The notes beneath the pieces are model-generated. The model was not told where the DNA came from, did no database searches, and was given only the letters and a program-made list of their open reading frames with translations. The position numbers and the translations under genes were made by a program. A DNA stretch of 64,000 nt, taken from NCBI GenBank assembly GCA_045661225.1, contig JAZRFF010000003.1, positions 127,686 through 191,685 on the forward strand. The letters run 5' to 3'. The stretch is from HGM04593 sp045661225 (GTDB lineage Bacteria > Bacteroidota > Bacteroidia > Bacteroidales > Bacteroidaceae). Shown piece after piece: positions 16,758 through 24,604 of this stretch (position 1 is the first letter of the stretch; the number at the start of each line of letters is the position of its first letter).

Positions 16758-17635
16758 AAATTGAAATTGACGAGCATTCAGGATTCTGCTTCGGAGTAAC
16801 TACAGCCATTAAAAAGGCCGAAGAAGAGTTGCGCGGCGGGGGAACACTCTACTGCCTGGGCGACATTGTCCACAACAGCATCGAGTGCGCCCGTCTGCAA
16901 CAGATGGGGCTCATCACCATAGACCGCGCCACATACTCACAGTTACACAACGCGAAAGTACTGCTCAGAGCGCACGGCGAGCCGCCCGAAACATACGAAA
17001 TTGCAAAGAGAAACAATCTTGAGCTAATAGATGCCACCTGTCCGGTAGTACTGAAGCTACAGCAGAGAATAAAGAAAAAGTGGCAGGAGACCGAAGGTAC
17101 AGAACGCCAGATAATAATACACGGACAAGCCGGACACGCCGAGGTCCTGGGACTTGTAGGACAGACACGCGGAGAAGCCATTGTTGTCGAGAATCTTGAA
17201 CAAATCGAGCGCATAGAGCACAACAAGGACACATATATATATTCGCAAACGACAAAATCGCTCGAAGGCTACAAAAGCATCGTTGCAGCAGTAGAGAACC
17301 ACATCGACAAGGAGCACAAATGCGAGTCGTTCAACACCGTATGCGGACAAGTAGCCAACAGAATGAGCGGAATAAGCGAATTTGCGAAGTCGCACCAGTT
17401 ACTGTTTTTTGTATGCGGCAAAAAAAGTTCCAACGGCAAGATACTGTTCAACGAATGCCGTCGGGTAAACTCCAACGCACACCAGATTGAATCGCCCGAA
17501 GATATAGACCTGTCACTCACCGACAATATCGGCACGATAGGCATATGCGGTGCAACCTCAACCCCAAAATGGCTTATGGAAAATTGCAAGAATACAATTA
17601 TAAACTATCATAATAAGAAAAAATATGAAAAATAA
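16751..17635 (+). CDS. ispH: 4-hydroxy-3-methylbut-2-enyl diphosphate reductase
   Basis: The last enzyme of the non-mevalonate pathway, a [4Fe-4S] protein making isopentenyl and dimethylallyl diphosphate. The 294-residue product shows the three cluster cysteines in context: SGFCFGV (Cys13), DATCPVVLK near 97, and ICGATSTPKW near the C-terminus; HGEPPE and SQTTKS are further family motifs. It overlaps cmk by 7 bp and pfkA by 11 bp, indicating coupled translation. Its product feeds the polyprenyl synthase at 12877-13851. Confidence 0.95.
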   Translation: MLKIEIDEHSGFCFGVTTAIKKAEEELRGGGTLYCLGDIVHNSIECARLQQMGLITIDRATYSQLHNAKVLLRAHGEPPETYEIAKRNNLELIDATCPVVLKLQQRIKKKWQETEGTERQIIIHGQAGHAEVLGLVGQTRGEAIVVENLEQIERIEHNKDTYIYSQTTKSLEGYKSIVAAVENHIDKEHKCESFNTVCGQVANRMSGISEFAKSHQLLFFVCGKKSSNGKILFNECRRVNSNAHQIESPEDIDLSLTDNIGTIGICGATSTPKWLMENCKNTIINYHNKKKYEK

Positions 17636-18611
17636 AATTCGTTGCGTGGGTATTCTCACATCAGGAGGAGACGCTCCGGGTATGAACGCGGCCATTCGTG
17701 CCGTCACACGTGCTTGTATCTATCACGACATTAAGGTAAAGGCAATTTACCGCGGTTACAAAGGCCTTATCACCGGCGAAATTGTCGAGTTTAAGACCGA
17801 GAACGTAAGTAACATTATACAGCGCGGAGGAACAATCCTCAAGACAAGCCGTTGCGATGAGTTCAAGACCGAGGAGGGCCGCGCAAAAGCATACGAAACA
17901 CTCCAGAAAGAGGGCATTGACGCACTTGTTGTTATTGGCGGTGACGGTTCAATCACCGGCGCTTACAACCTTGCGCGCGAACACGACATTCCTTGCATAG
18001 CCCTTCCCGGAACCATAGACAATGACCTTTACGGTACCGACACCACAATCGGATACGACACCGCACTAAACACCATTATGGAGTGTGTCGACAAGATTAG
18101 AGACACAGCATCGTCACACGAGCGTCTGTTCATTGTCGAGGTTATGGGACGCGACGCAGGATTCCTTGCTCTCAACGGAACAATCGCCACCGGTGCCGAA
18201 GCCTGCGTACTACCCGAGATTGACCCCGAGTTTGAGCGCATAAACCAGTTTATTGCCAACGGGTTGCGCCGTACAAAGAGCAGCAGTATCGTGCTGTTTG
18301 CCGAGGGACGCGAAAAAGACTACAACATTATGGAGGTTGCCGAAGGAATGCGCAAAAAGTTCCCCGAACTTGACGTACGTGTTTCAATCCTCGGATATCT
18401 GCAGCGTGGCGGTAGCCCCACCGCCAACGACCGTATCCTTGCCAGTCGTTTAGGAGTAGCAGCCATAGACGCACTGCTTGAAGGACAGCGCAATGTTATG
18501 ATTGGATTAAGAAACAACGAGATAGTGTACATACCTTTCACTAAGGCCATAAAGGACGACAAGCCCATCGACCGCGAGACAGTGCGTGCACAAGAGATTC
18601 TCGCATCTTAA
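17625..18611 (+). CDS. pfkA: ATP-dependent 6-phosphofructokinase
   Basis: The committed step of glycolysis, fructose 6-phosphate to fructose 1,6-bisphosphate. The 328-residue chain has the ATP motif GGDAPGMNAAIRA at its N-terminus, GGDGSITGA, and the catalytic GTIDNDLYGTDTTIGYDTA; MGRDAGFLAL follows. The glycine of GGDGS rather than a bulky residue fits ATP rather than pyrophosphate use. Third gene of the cmk unit; a strong bidirectional terminator follows at 18636-18663. Confidence 0.95.
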   Translation: MKNKIRCVGILTSGGDAPGMNAAIRAVTRACIYHDIKVKAIYRGYKGLITGEIVEFKTENVSNIIQRGGTILKTSRCDEFKTEEGRAKAYETLQKEGIDALVVIGGDGSITGAYNLAREHDIPCIALPGTIDNDLYGTDTTIGYDTALNTIMECVDKIRDTASSHERLFIVEVMGRDAGFLALNGTIATGAEACVLPEIDPEFERINQFIANGLRRTKSSSIVLFAEGREKDYNIMEVAEGMRKKFPELDVRVSILGYLQRGGSPTANDRILASRLGVAAIDALLEGQRNVMIGLRNNEIVYIPFTKAIKDDKPIDRETVRAQEILAS

Positions 18612-18635
18612 CAAAGAAGATGAAGCAATAAATAC

Positions 18636-18663
18636 AAGCGAGTGGCTGTACGGCCACTCGCTT
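18636..18663. terminator. Bidirectional terminator between pfkA and the cyclo-ligase gene
   Basis: AAGCGAGTGGC, loop TGTACG, GCCACTCGCTT: a perfect 11-bp stem between two convergent genes. It reaches into the stop codon of the minus-strand gene (18662-18664). Confidence 0.8.
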
Positions 18664-19192
18664 ATTTATACACCACAAAATCCATCGTCACATCGTGAGG
18701 TTCTGCAACAAGCTCATCGACCAACTGTTCGGCATAGCAAACACCAATCTTCGTGGCCCGGAAGCCCTCTTGCGACAAATATTTATCGTAGTAACCACGC
18801 CCACGCCCCATACGTGCCCCATCGCGAGTAAAAACGACACCCGGCACAACCGCCACGTCAATTTCGCCCGGAGCAACAGGCTCGACACCTTGCGGTTCCA
18901 TTATACCCCAGGAACCTTGTAAAAGATTACTGTTGCAATAAGGGTAGAATTTCATAATATCACCCTCGACACGCGGCAACACGACCAATATAAACTTAGA
19001 AAGTTCTTCAACCAAAGACCACACCTGAGGCTCGTCGTGCAAAGGAGAAAAAAGAGCCACCACACGCGCACCGCACGCCGACAAGCGTGTTCGCAGGACG
19101 TCACAAACAGCCATAGAGCGCACCGCCTTTTCCAAATCGGGAATCAAAGCCACACGGGCACGTATTTCCTTACGCAACTGTTTTTTATCCAT
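18662..19192 (-). CDS. 5-formyltetrahydrofolate cyclo-ligase
   Basis: Converts 5-formyl-THF to 5,10-methenyl-THF with ATP, returning folate to the one-carbon pool. The 176-residue protein has an N-terminal MDKKQLRKEIRARV helix and the C-terminal substrate/ATP motif RMGRGRGYYDKYL, preceded by VVPGVVFTRDGA. The ATG at 19192 is chosen over the upstream start at 19246, which adds unrelated residues; it overlaps the meaB stop by 8 bp. Often called YgfA/FAU1. Confidence 0.9.
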   Translation of the reverse strand: MDKKQLRKEIRARVALIPDLEKAVRSMAVCDVLRTRLSACGARVVALFSPLHDEPQVWSLVEELSKFILVVLPRVEGDIMKFYPYCNSNLLQGSWGIMEPQGVEPVAPGEIDVAVVPGVVFTRDGARMGRGRGYYDKYLSQEGFRATKIGVCYAEQLVDELVAEPHDVTMDFVVYK

Positions 19193-20297
19193 TGCCGCTC
19201 CTGTGAATCTTGTCGTAAAATTCGAGTACGGCAGCCGCAGCTGCAAAAGAGGTCACCTCCCCGGCCAATAACAACTGCTCATATCGCGACAGCTGTTCAG
19301 CCACACCCGGTGCATTCCTGAAACGCATTCTCAGCTGCTCATCAATGCTCTCATACAGCCAATATTTCGATTGAGAGTAACGACGTTCGTCAAAAGCGCC
19401 ATTAGCCTTTACTTTGTCGAAATATTCAAAAATCATATCCCAGACCTCTTTAACACCAATGTCATAAAAGCCCGAATATGTAAGCACCTGTGGACGTATT
19501 CCGCTCGCGGGCATAGGAAACAACTGCAGCGCATTGCGCAGATGAGCCGCAGTACGCTTGGCCGCCTCGACATTTGCACCATCGGCCTTGTTTATGACAA
19601 CCCCATCGGCCATCTCCATAATTCCACGTTTAATACCTTGCAGTTCATCACCGGCACCACTTATCTGTATAAGCAGAAAGAAATCCACCATAGAGCACAC
19701 AGCTGTCTCGCTCTGCCCCACGCCCACCGTCTCGACAAAAATCTTATCAAAGCCCGCAGCCTCGCACAGCACAATAGTCTCGCGAGTCTTACGCGCAACG
19801 CCACCCAGCGAACCGGCCGAAGCACTGGGACGGATAAAAGCATCGGGGTGTGCAGAGAGACGCTCCATACGAGTCTTGTCGCCCATAATGCTGCCCTTGC
19901 TTCTCTCGCTGCTCGGGTCGACCGCAAGAACAGCCAGTTTTCCGCCACAACGTTCAAGAACGTGCATTCCGAAAGCATCTATCGAGGTACTTTTGCCGGC
20001 ACCCGGAACACCGGTTATTCCCACACGAAGCGAACGCCCCGAACAGGGCAAACAACGTTCTACAACCTCTTGCGCTATTGCCTGATGCTCGGGCAGCGTA
20101 CTCTCGACAAGTGTCACCGCGCGGCTTAATATGGTAATATCTCCGCGTAAAATTCCGTTGACATAATCATCGACAGTCAGTGTTGTTGCACGTTTGCGCC
20201 GCATAGTGCGCAGATAGGGATTAAGCGTACCGAGCGGAGTTACCCCGTTGTTCACTTTCAGTCCTTTATAAGCCTCACTATTCTCAAGATGCTCCAT
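19185..20297 (-). CDS. meaB: Methylmalonyl-CoA mutase-associated GTPase MeaB
   Basis: A G3E-family P-loop GTPase of 370 residues that protects and reloads the B12-dependent methylmalonyl-CoA mutase. Visible motifs are the P-loop GVPGAGKSTSID, LAVDPSSERSKGSIMGDKTR, ETVGVGQSE (switch II region) and NKADGAN (guanine specificity). Its C-terminus forms the helical dimerisation part. The mutase genes are not in this window. It is followed with an 8-bp overlap by the cyclo-ligase gene. Confidence 0.92.
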   Translation of the reverse strand: MEHLENSEAYKGLKVNNGVTPLGTLNPYLRTMRRKRATTLTVDDYVNGILRGDITILSRAVTLVESTLPEHQAIAQEVVERCLPCSGRSLRVGITGVPGAGKSTSIDAFGMHVLERCGGKLAVLAVDPSSERSKGSIMGDKTRMERLSAHPDAFIRPSASAGSLGGVARKTRETIVLCEAAGFDKIFVETVGVGQSETAVCSMVDFFLLIQISGAGDELQGIKRGIMEMADGVVINKADGANVEAAKRTAAHLRNALQLFPMPASGIRPQVLTYSGFYDIGVKEVWDMIFEYFDKVKANGAFDERRYSQSKYWLYESIDEQLRMRFRNAPGVAEQLSRYEQLLLAGEVTSFAAAAAVLEFYDKIHRSGNG

Positions 20298-20346
20298 ATA
20301 AACTTATTTATGCAACGAAGGTAATAAATTAAGAGAGTAAAAACAA

Positions 20347-20372
20347 CAAGGTCGCCCAAAAAGGCGACCTTG
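20347..20372 (-). terminator. Terminator of the DUF3332 gene
   Basis: A perfect 10-bp stem (CAAGGTCGCC / GGCGACCTTG) with a 6-nt loop, followed on the minus strand by TTGTTTTTAC. It lies 25 nt past the stop at 20398. Confidence 0.85.
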
Positions 20373-20397
20373 CTAACTTTTATTATTACAAAAGGAT

Positions 20398-20937
20398 TTA
20401 TTTACCCATTGCAAAATAGTTGTTCATCATAAAGTAAGCGTTATTCACACCCTGCTCATCGAGAGTTACATCAACAACGTCGCCATCGATATAAAGCTGT
20501 GCAGTGTTGTTGTCCATAAACTTCATAAGCTTTGTAGTCTGGTTGTTATACTCAGCGCTCCATACATTCTCAGCATCATCGAAGAGAAGATTAACTGATG
20601 TAACGCCATTTGAGAGGTTGTAACCATTTTCAAGAGCTGTAATCTGAACATTCTCACCGTTGCTGTTCTTGACAATCTTTGTCTCGCCCGGTTCAGCAGC
20701 ATTAACGCCACCCTGCCAGAACTCGATTGAGTTCATAACAATCATATCAATAAACATTGTAGCGCCATATACGGGAACAATGTGGAATGCCAAGAACACA
20801 AGCTCGTTAACAAACTTATTGCCAAGCCCCTCGTTCCAATCCTTAAGAGTATTAGTCAAACGGAAAGAACCGATACAAGAAGAAAAAAGGATTGTTGCTG
20901 AAAGCAAATAAGCCACAAATTTAAAATTCTTTTTCAT
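20398..20937 (-). CDS. DUF3332 lipoprotein
   Basis: A 179-residue lipoprotein with a signal ending LFSSCIGS; the cysteine at about residue 21 is the lipidation site. The segment after it (SFRLTNTLKDWNEGLGNKFV, then a hydrophobic stretch FLAFHIVPVYGATMFIDMIV and NSIEFWQGG) is the pattern of DUF3332, also found in proteobacterial proteins. The C-terminal half looks beta-rich. Role unknown. It is a single-gene unit with its own promoter box, a hairpin in the untranslated leader and a strong terminator. Confidence 0.8.
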   Translation of the reverse strand: MKKNFKFVAYLLSATILFSSCIGSFRLTNTLKDWNEGLGNKFVNELVFLAFHIVPVYGATMFIDMIVMNSIEFWQGGVNAAEPGETKIVKNSNGENVQITALENGYNLSNGVTSVNLLFDDAENVWSAEYNNQTTKLMKFMDNNTAQLYIDGDVVDVTLDEQGVNNAYFMMNNYFAMGK

Positions 20938-20970
20938 AGATAGAAGTATTTAGTTAGTTAATAAATAAAC

Positions 20971-21015
20971 ACAGCGTGGTCAAAAGTTCTATACGCTGTC
21001 TGGAGCGCAAATTTA
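20971..21015 (-). promoter_or_regulatory. Promoter box and leader hairpin of the DUF3332 gene
   Basis: The minus strand has TAAATTTG (21015-21008), a good -7 element. Directly after it ACAGCGT and ACGCTGT (20971-20999) form a 7-bp inverted repeat at the start of the transcript, with a 15-nt loop. It could stabilise the messenger or bind a regulator. Confidence 0.45.
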
Positions 21016-21080
21016 TTATTTTTTTTGAAAATAAAAGTTTTTTAATAAAAATTTATAACATCAAGATAAAAAAAAACAAG

Positions 21081-21106
21081 AAAGACGGGACAAACGCCCC
21101 GTCTTT
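21081..21106 (-). terminator. Terminator of the pepD operon
   Basis: AAAGACGGG and CCCGTCTTT form a 9-bp stem, followed on the minus strand by CTTGTTTTTTTTT. It begins 20 nt after the pepD stop. Confidence 0.88.
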
Positions 21107-21126
21107 CCAGCACACCTTATTTATTA

Positions 21127-22584
21127 TTAAAGCACGCCGTTTACCACCAACGACTTTACAAGCGCATAAAATTTCTCGACTGTAGGAATTTCGACACGCT
21201 CAGTAGGCGAATGAGGCGACATAAGCGTAGGGCCAAACGACACCATATCCATTCCCGGATAGTTTGTCGAGATGATACCACACTCGAGCCCGGCGTGTAT
21301 AACACGAACATCAGGCTGCTTGCCAAACATCTCATTGTAAGCACTCTTCAATGCAGCCAACAATGGAGAATTGACATTTGGTTGCCAGCCGCTATAGCCA
21401 CCACTAAGCTCAACCTTCATACCGGCCATTGCGAAACAACTTGACAGCTGCAGAGCAAGATACTCCTTCATTGTATCGCAAGAACTGCGAGCAAGAATAT
21501 TTATCTCGGCCTTACCCTCGGCAATGCGCACAATCGACAGGTTGCTCGATGTCTCTACTGTATCGGGGATTGTCGGGATAAAGCGAAGTACGCCGTCGTG
21601 ACAAGCGAGAATCACATCGACAAGATTATCCTGAATCTCTTCAGGAACAACTGTTTCGGGCAATTCACACTCGGTAACCGTGAGTGTCACGCCCTCCTCT
21701 ATCGTTGCATACTCGCTGTTGTAAAGAGCCTCATACTTTGCAGCAATGGCCTTGAGCTCCTCAACACCCTCCTCGGGCAGTGTAAGCACAACCTCACAGC
21801 TTGCAGGAATTGCATTGCGCATATTACCGCCGTTCCAGCTTGCAAGAACAACGCCACACTCGTCCATCGCCTCGCGCACGAAACGAGCCATCAGCTTGTT
21901 TGCGTTTCCACGGCCGGCGTTAATTTCAAGGCCCGAGTGACCGCCACGCAAACCTTTCAGCTGTACCTTTACAGCAACGTCCTCATCATCACTCTCCTCT
22001 TCCATAAATTCCATTGTAGCAGTAATATCAAGGCCACCGGCACAACCAATGTAAAGCACACCCTCCTCCTCGGAGTCAAGATTCAAGAGAAGGCTACCTT
22101 CAAGTTCGCCGCCTTTAAGCCCAAATGCTCCAAACATTCCGGTCTCCTCATCGGCTGTGATAAGCGCCTCAAGAGGACCGTGCTGCAAAGTACTATCCTC
22201 CATAATAGCCATAATAGCGGCAACACCAAGACCATTATCGGCACCAAGAGTGGTATTGTCCGCATAAAGCCAATCGCCCTTAACCACTGTAGTAATAGGG
22301 TCATTCACAAAGTCGTGCTTGCTATCGGGAGTCTTTTGCGGCACCATATCCATATGAGCCTGCAGTATTATGCCCTTGCGGCCCTCAAGCCCCGGAGTGG
22401 CAGGCTTGCGCATAATAATATTTCCGGCCTCGTCCTGCCAGGTCTGCACGTTAATACTCTTGCCAAACTCAAGCAGAAACTTTTGTACTTTCTCAAGGTG
22501 TCCCGATGGACGTGGAACCTGTGTCAAAGCCTCAAAGTGTTTCCACACCTCACGAGGCTGAAGATCTTTAATTGTCAATGCCAT
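21127..22584 (-). CDS. pepD: Aminoacyl-histidine dipeptidase (peptidase D)
   Basis: A 485-residue M20-family di-zinc peptidase that cleaves dipeptides such as carnosine-type Xaa-His. Metal and catalytic motifs are LQAHMDMVP (His and Asp), LGADNGLGVA (bridging Asp), DEETGMFGA (catalytic Glu) and NLDSEEEG; the lid domain carries GLRGGHSGLEI. Cytoplasmic, with no signal peptide. It follows the flippase-like gene by only 2 nt, so the two are co-transcribed. Confidence 0.93.
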   Translation of the reverse strand: MALTIKDLQPREVWKHFEALTQVPRPSGHLEKVQKFLLEFGKSINVQTWQDEAGNIIMRKPATPGLEGRKGIILQAHMDMVPQKTPDSKHDFVNDPITTVVKGDWLYADNTTLGADNGLGVAAIMAIMEDSTLQHGPLEALITADEETGMFGAFGLKGGELEGSLLLNLDSEEEGVLYIGCAGGLDITATMEFMEEESDDEDVAVKVQLKGLRGGHSGLEINAGRGNANKLMARFVREAMDECGVVLASWNGGNMRNAIPASCEVVLTLPEEGVEELKAIAAKYEALYNSEYATIEEGVTLTVTECELPETVVPEEIQDNLVDVILACHDGVLRFIPTIPDTVETSSNLSIVRIAEGKAEINILARSSCDTMKEYLALQLSSCFAMAGMKVELSGGYSGWQPNVNSPLLAALKSAYNEMFGKQPDVRVIHAGLECGIISTNYPGMDMVSFGPTLMSPHSPTERVEIPTVEKFYALVKSLVVNGVL

Positions 22585-22586
22585 AA

Positions 22587-23585
22587 TTAATTATTTTTAT
22601 TGTTTCTATAAATTGATTTTCTGATTTGTAACATCACAAGCGCATAGAGACCAAGCACCGCCACCAACAACGTCTGTGTACTATGTACTATCAACGCAAA
22701 AAGCGAAGCGTTGTTTGCACTCACGCCATATAGCACCATAATGCTTATTATAGCAAAATGCCACGGACCGGCACCGTTGGGCGTCGGCACAACCACAGCT
22801 ACACTGCCGGCCACAAAGAGCAACAACCCCGCCATCAAAGAGAGTTCGCTACTGAATGAGAAGCAGAAGAAACATAAGTAAAACTGCATAAAATAGCAGA
22901 ACCATATACCGAATGTCTCAAGCACGAACAGCCACGAGTGCCTCATCTTTGTCAGCGACAAAAGGCCATTAGCAAAATTCGCGATAAAAGACCTGAATCT
23001 TTTCCAGAAAGCCATTTTGCGCAACACCACAAACAAAAGCACGGCAACAGCCACAACCGACAAGAGAAGCACAGCCCAGCCCCCCATTGACGAGAAGATG
23101 GAGCCACTGTCCTTCCCGAAACCGGCATCACTCAAAAAACGTGTAAACACCCCCCATTGCAACAACACCGCTACAAGCGTTATCAGCACCACCATCAAAG
23201 TATCGATAAGGCGTTCACTCACCACTGTTCCAAGCGACTGTGCAAAAGGAACTTTTTCGTGCTGCTCAAGCACAAGGCTGCGCGACACCTCGCCCACACG
23301 CGGCACAACAAGGTTTGCAGCATAGGCGACAAATATCGAATAGACACAAACCCTGTTCGAGGGCCTGTAGCCCAGTGGTGCAAGAGTCAGTCTCCAGCGC
23401 CACCCTCGTATAGCGTGACTTAAAATGCCAAAGAGCGTCGACAGCGCGAACCACCCAAGATGCATACCCTTCAATGCCCCCAAAAGCTGCGAAAAATCAA
23501 AATCGGCATATATCATACCAAGGATAAGCACCCCTAATACGAGCGGCAACACCGTTTTTATTGTTTTATTCAAAATCTTTTTCAC
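22587..23585 (-). CDS. Flippase-like (lysylphosphatidylglycerol synthase TM) membrane protein
   Basis: A 332-residue polytopic membrane protein with about eight spans, of the UPF0104/LPG-synthase transmembrane family. Typical features are ILSHAIRGWRWRLTLAPLGY early on, VVPRVGEVSRSLVLEQHEKV with VVSERLIDTLMVVL, and the late motif VPTPNGAGPWHF. Family members are linked to lipid or lipid-linked precursor movement, but direct function is unproven here. A leader of about 145 nt precedes it from the promoter at 23737-23744. Operon with pepD. Confidence 0.85.
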   Translation of the reverse strand: MKKILNKTIKTVLPLVLGVLILGMIYADFDFSQLLGALKGMHLGWFALSTLFGILSHAIRGWRWRLTLAPLGYRPSNRVCVYSIFVAYAANLVVPRVGEVSRSLVLEQHEKVPFAQSLGTVVSERLIDTLMVVLITLVAVLLQWGVFTRFLSDAGFGKDSGSIFSSMGGWAVLLLSVVAVAVLLFVVLRKMAFWKRFRSFIANFANGLLSLTKMRHSWLFVLETFGIWFCYFMQFYLCFFCFSFSSELSLMAGLLLFVAGSVAVVVPTPNGAGPWHFAIISIMVLYGVSANNASLFALIVHSTQTLLVAVLGLYALVMLQIRKSIYRNNKNN

Positions 23586-23614
23586 AACTTTAGAAACATT
23601 TTAATAGTTTTAGT

Positions 23615-23622
23615 TACCTTTG
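23615..23622 (+). promoter_or_regulatory. Putative -7 element for rsmA
   Basis: TACCTTTG on the plus strand matches TAnnTTTG. It is the best candidate promoter for rsmA-mgtE-hydrolase, although it leaves a leader of about 175 nt. The -33 box is weak (TTTA, 22-nt spacer). Confidence 0.4.
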
Positions 23623-23660
23623 CAACACTATAGCGGGAGCAAAAAAACGTCCAATTTGTT

Positions 23661-23744
23661 ATTGCACTGCAAACAGCGTTTACAAACGACGCTTTTGTGT
23701 TTTACAGCGAGTGCAATGTTTTTTCGCGCGTTAGCGCAAAGATA
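23661..23744 (-). repeat. Promoter/leader repeat module, copy A (flippase-pepD)
   Basis: On the minus strand a -7 box TATCTTTG (23744-23737) runs straight into GCGCTAACGCGCGAAAA, then TGCACTCGCTGT (23715-23704). The leader from 23717 to 23661 folds back on itself: ATTGCACT pairs with AGTGCAAT, with a smaller AGCGT/ACGCT helix inside. Related sequences occur at 43785-43903 and 61766-61854. Confidence 0.6.
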
Positions 23745-23804
23745 ACAATATATTGGACACAATCGCTCTTTTTTAAATTTTTTAATTAAAAAAGGTTCAC
23801 CGGT

Positions 23805-24593
23805 ATGAAGGCAGTAACAGCAAAGAAAAGATTAGGCCAGCATTTTCTCATTGACTTATCAATAGCAAAGAGCATCGCTGACACCGTCGACACCTGTCCC
23901 TCAACACCCATTCTTGAAGTTGGTCCGGGAATGGGAGTTCTCACACAGTTCCTGCTTGAGAAAGGACGAACATTAAAGGTTGTCGAGATTGACGAAGAAT
24001 CCGTCACCTATCTCTGCAAGAATCTTCCTCAGATTGGAGAGGATAATATAATACCCGACGATTTTTTAAAGATGCACCTCGACCGCGTCTTTAGCGGCGA
24101 GCCGTTTATGCTCATAGGCAATTACCCTTACAATATTTCAAGCCAGATATTCTTTAAAATGCTCGACTACAAAGAGTACATTCCCTATTGTAGCGGAATG
24201 ATACAGAAAGAGGTCGGCGAACGCCTCGCAGCCAAGCATGGCTCAAAGGCATACGGAATATTGAGTATCTTCATACAGTTGTGGTACGATGTTGAATACC
24301 TTTTCACCGTTAACGAAAATGTATTCTCGCCCCCTCCAAAGGTGAAGAGTGCGGTAGTACTTATGAAACGCAATTCAAGAACAAGCCTTGAATGTGACGA
24401 GGAACTATTCCGCAAAATTGTAAAAGGGACATTCAATCAGCGACGCAAGAAACTGCGCAACTCCATTCAGCAGATAGTTGGCAAAGAATCGCCGCTGCTT
24501 GCCGACCCCATACTCGAAAAACGCCCCGAGCAGTTATCAATAGAGGACTTCATCGGCCTGACACAGAAAGTTGAACGCGCAATAGCGCAATAG
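23805..24593 (+). CDS. rsmA: 16S rRNA dimethyladenosine transferase
   Basis: Adds four methyl groups to two adjacent adenines near the 3' end of 16S rRNA during ribosome maturation (also called KsgA). The 262 residues contain RLGQHFLIDLSIAKSIADTV, the SAM-binding loop EVGPGMGVLTQFLL, EIDEESV, and the catalytic IGNYPYNISSQIFF, followed by the PPPKVKSAVVLM stretch and the helical C-terminal domain (FNQRRKKLRNSI). The NYPYNIS form with Tyr is usual in this phylum. mgtE begins 11 nt after its stop. Confidence 0.95.
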   Translation: MKAVTAKKRLGQHFLIDLSIAKSIADTVDTCPSTPILEVGPGMGVLTQFLLEKGRTLKVVEIDEESVTYLCKNLPQIGEDNIIPDDFLKMHLDRVFSGEPFMLIGNYPYNISSQIFFKMLDYKEYIPYCSGMIQKEVGERLAAKHGSKAYGILSIFIQLWYDVEYLFTVNENVFSPPPKVKSAVVLMKRNSRTSLECDEELFRKIVKGTFNQRRKKLRNSIQQIVGKESPLLADPILEKRPEQLSIEDFIGLTQKVERAIAQ

Positions 24594-24604
24594 CGAGACG
24601 CACA

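Noticed and set aside
21598..22590. Long open frame (330 codons) on the plus strand opposite pepD
   Set aside because: It mirrors the codons of pepD, its translation is rich in His, Cys, Asn and Thr without any family pattern, and pepD is certain.
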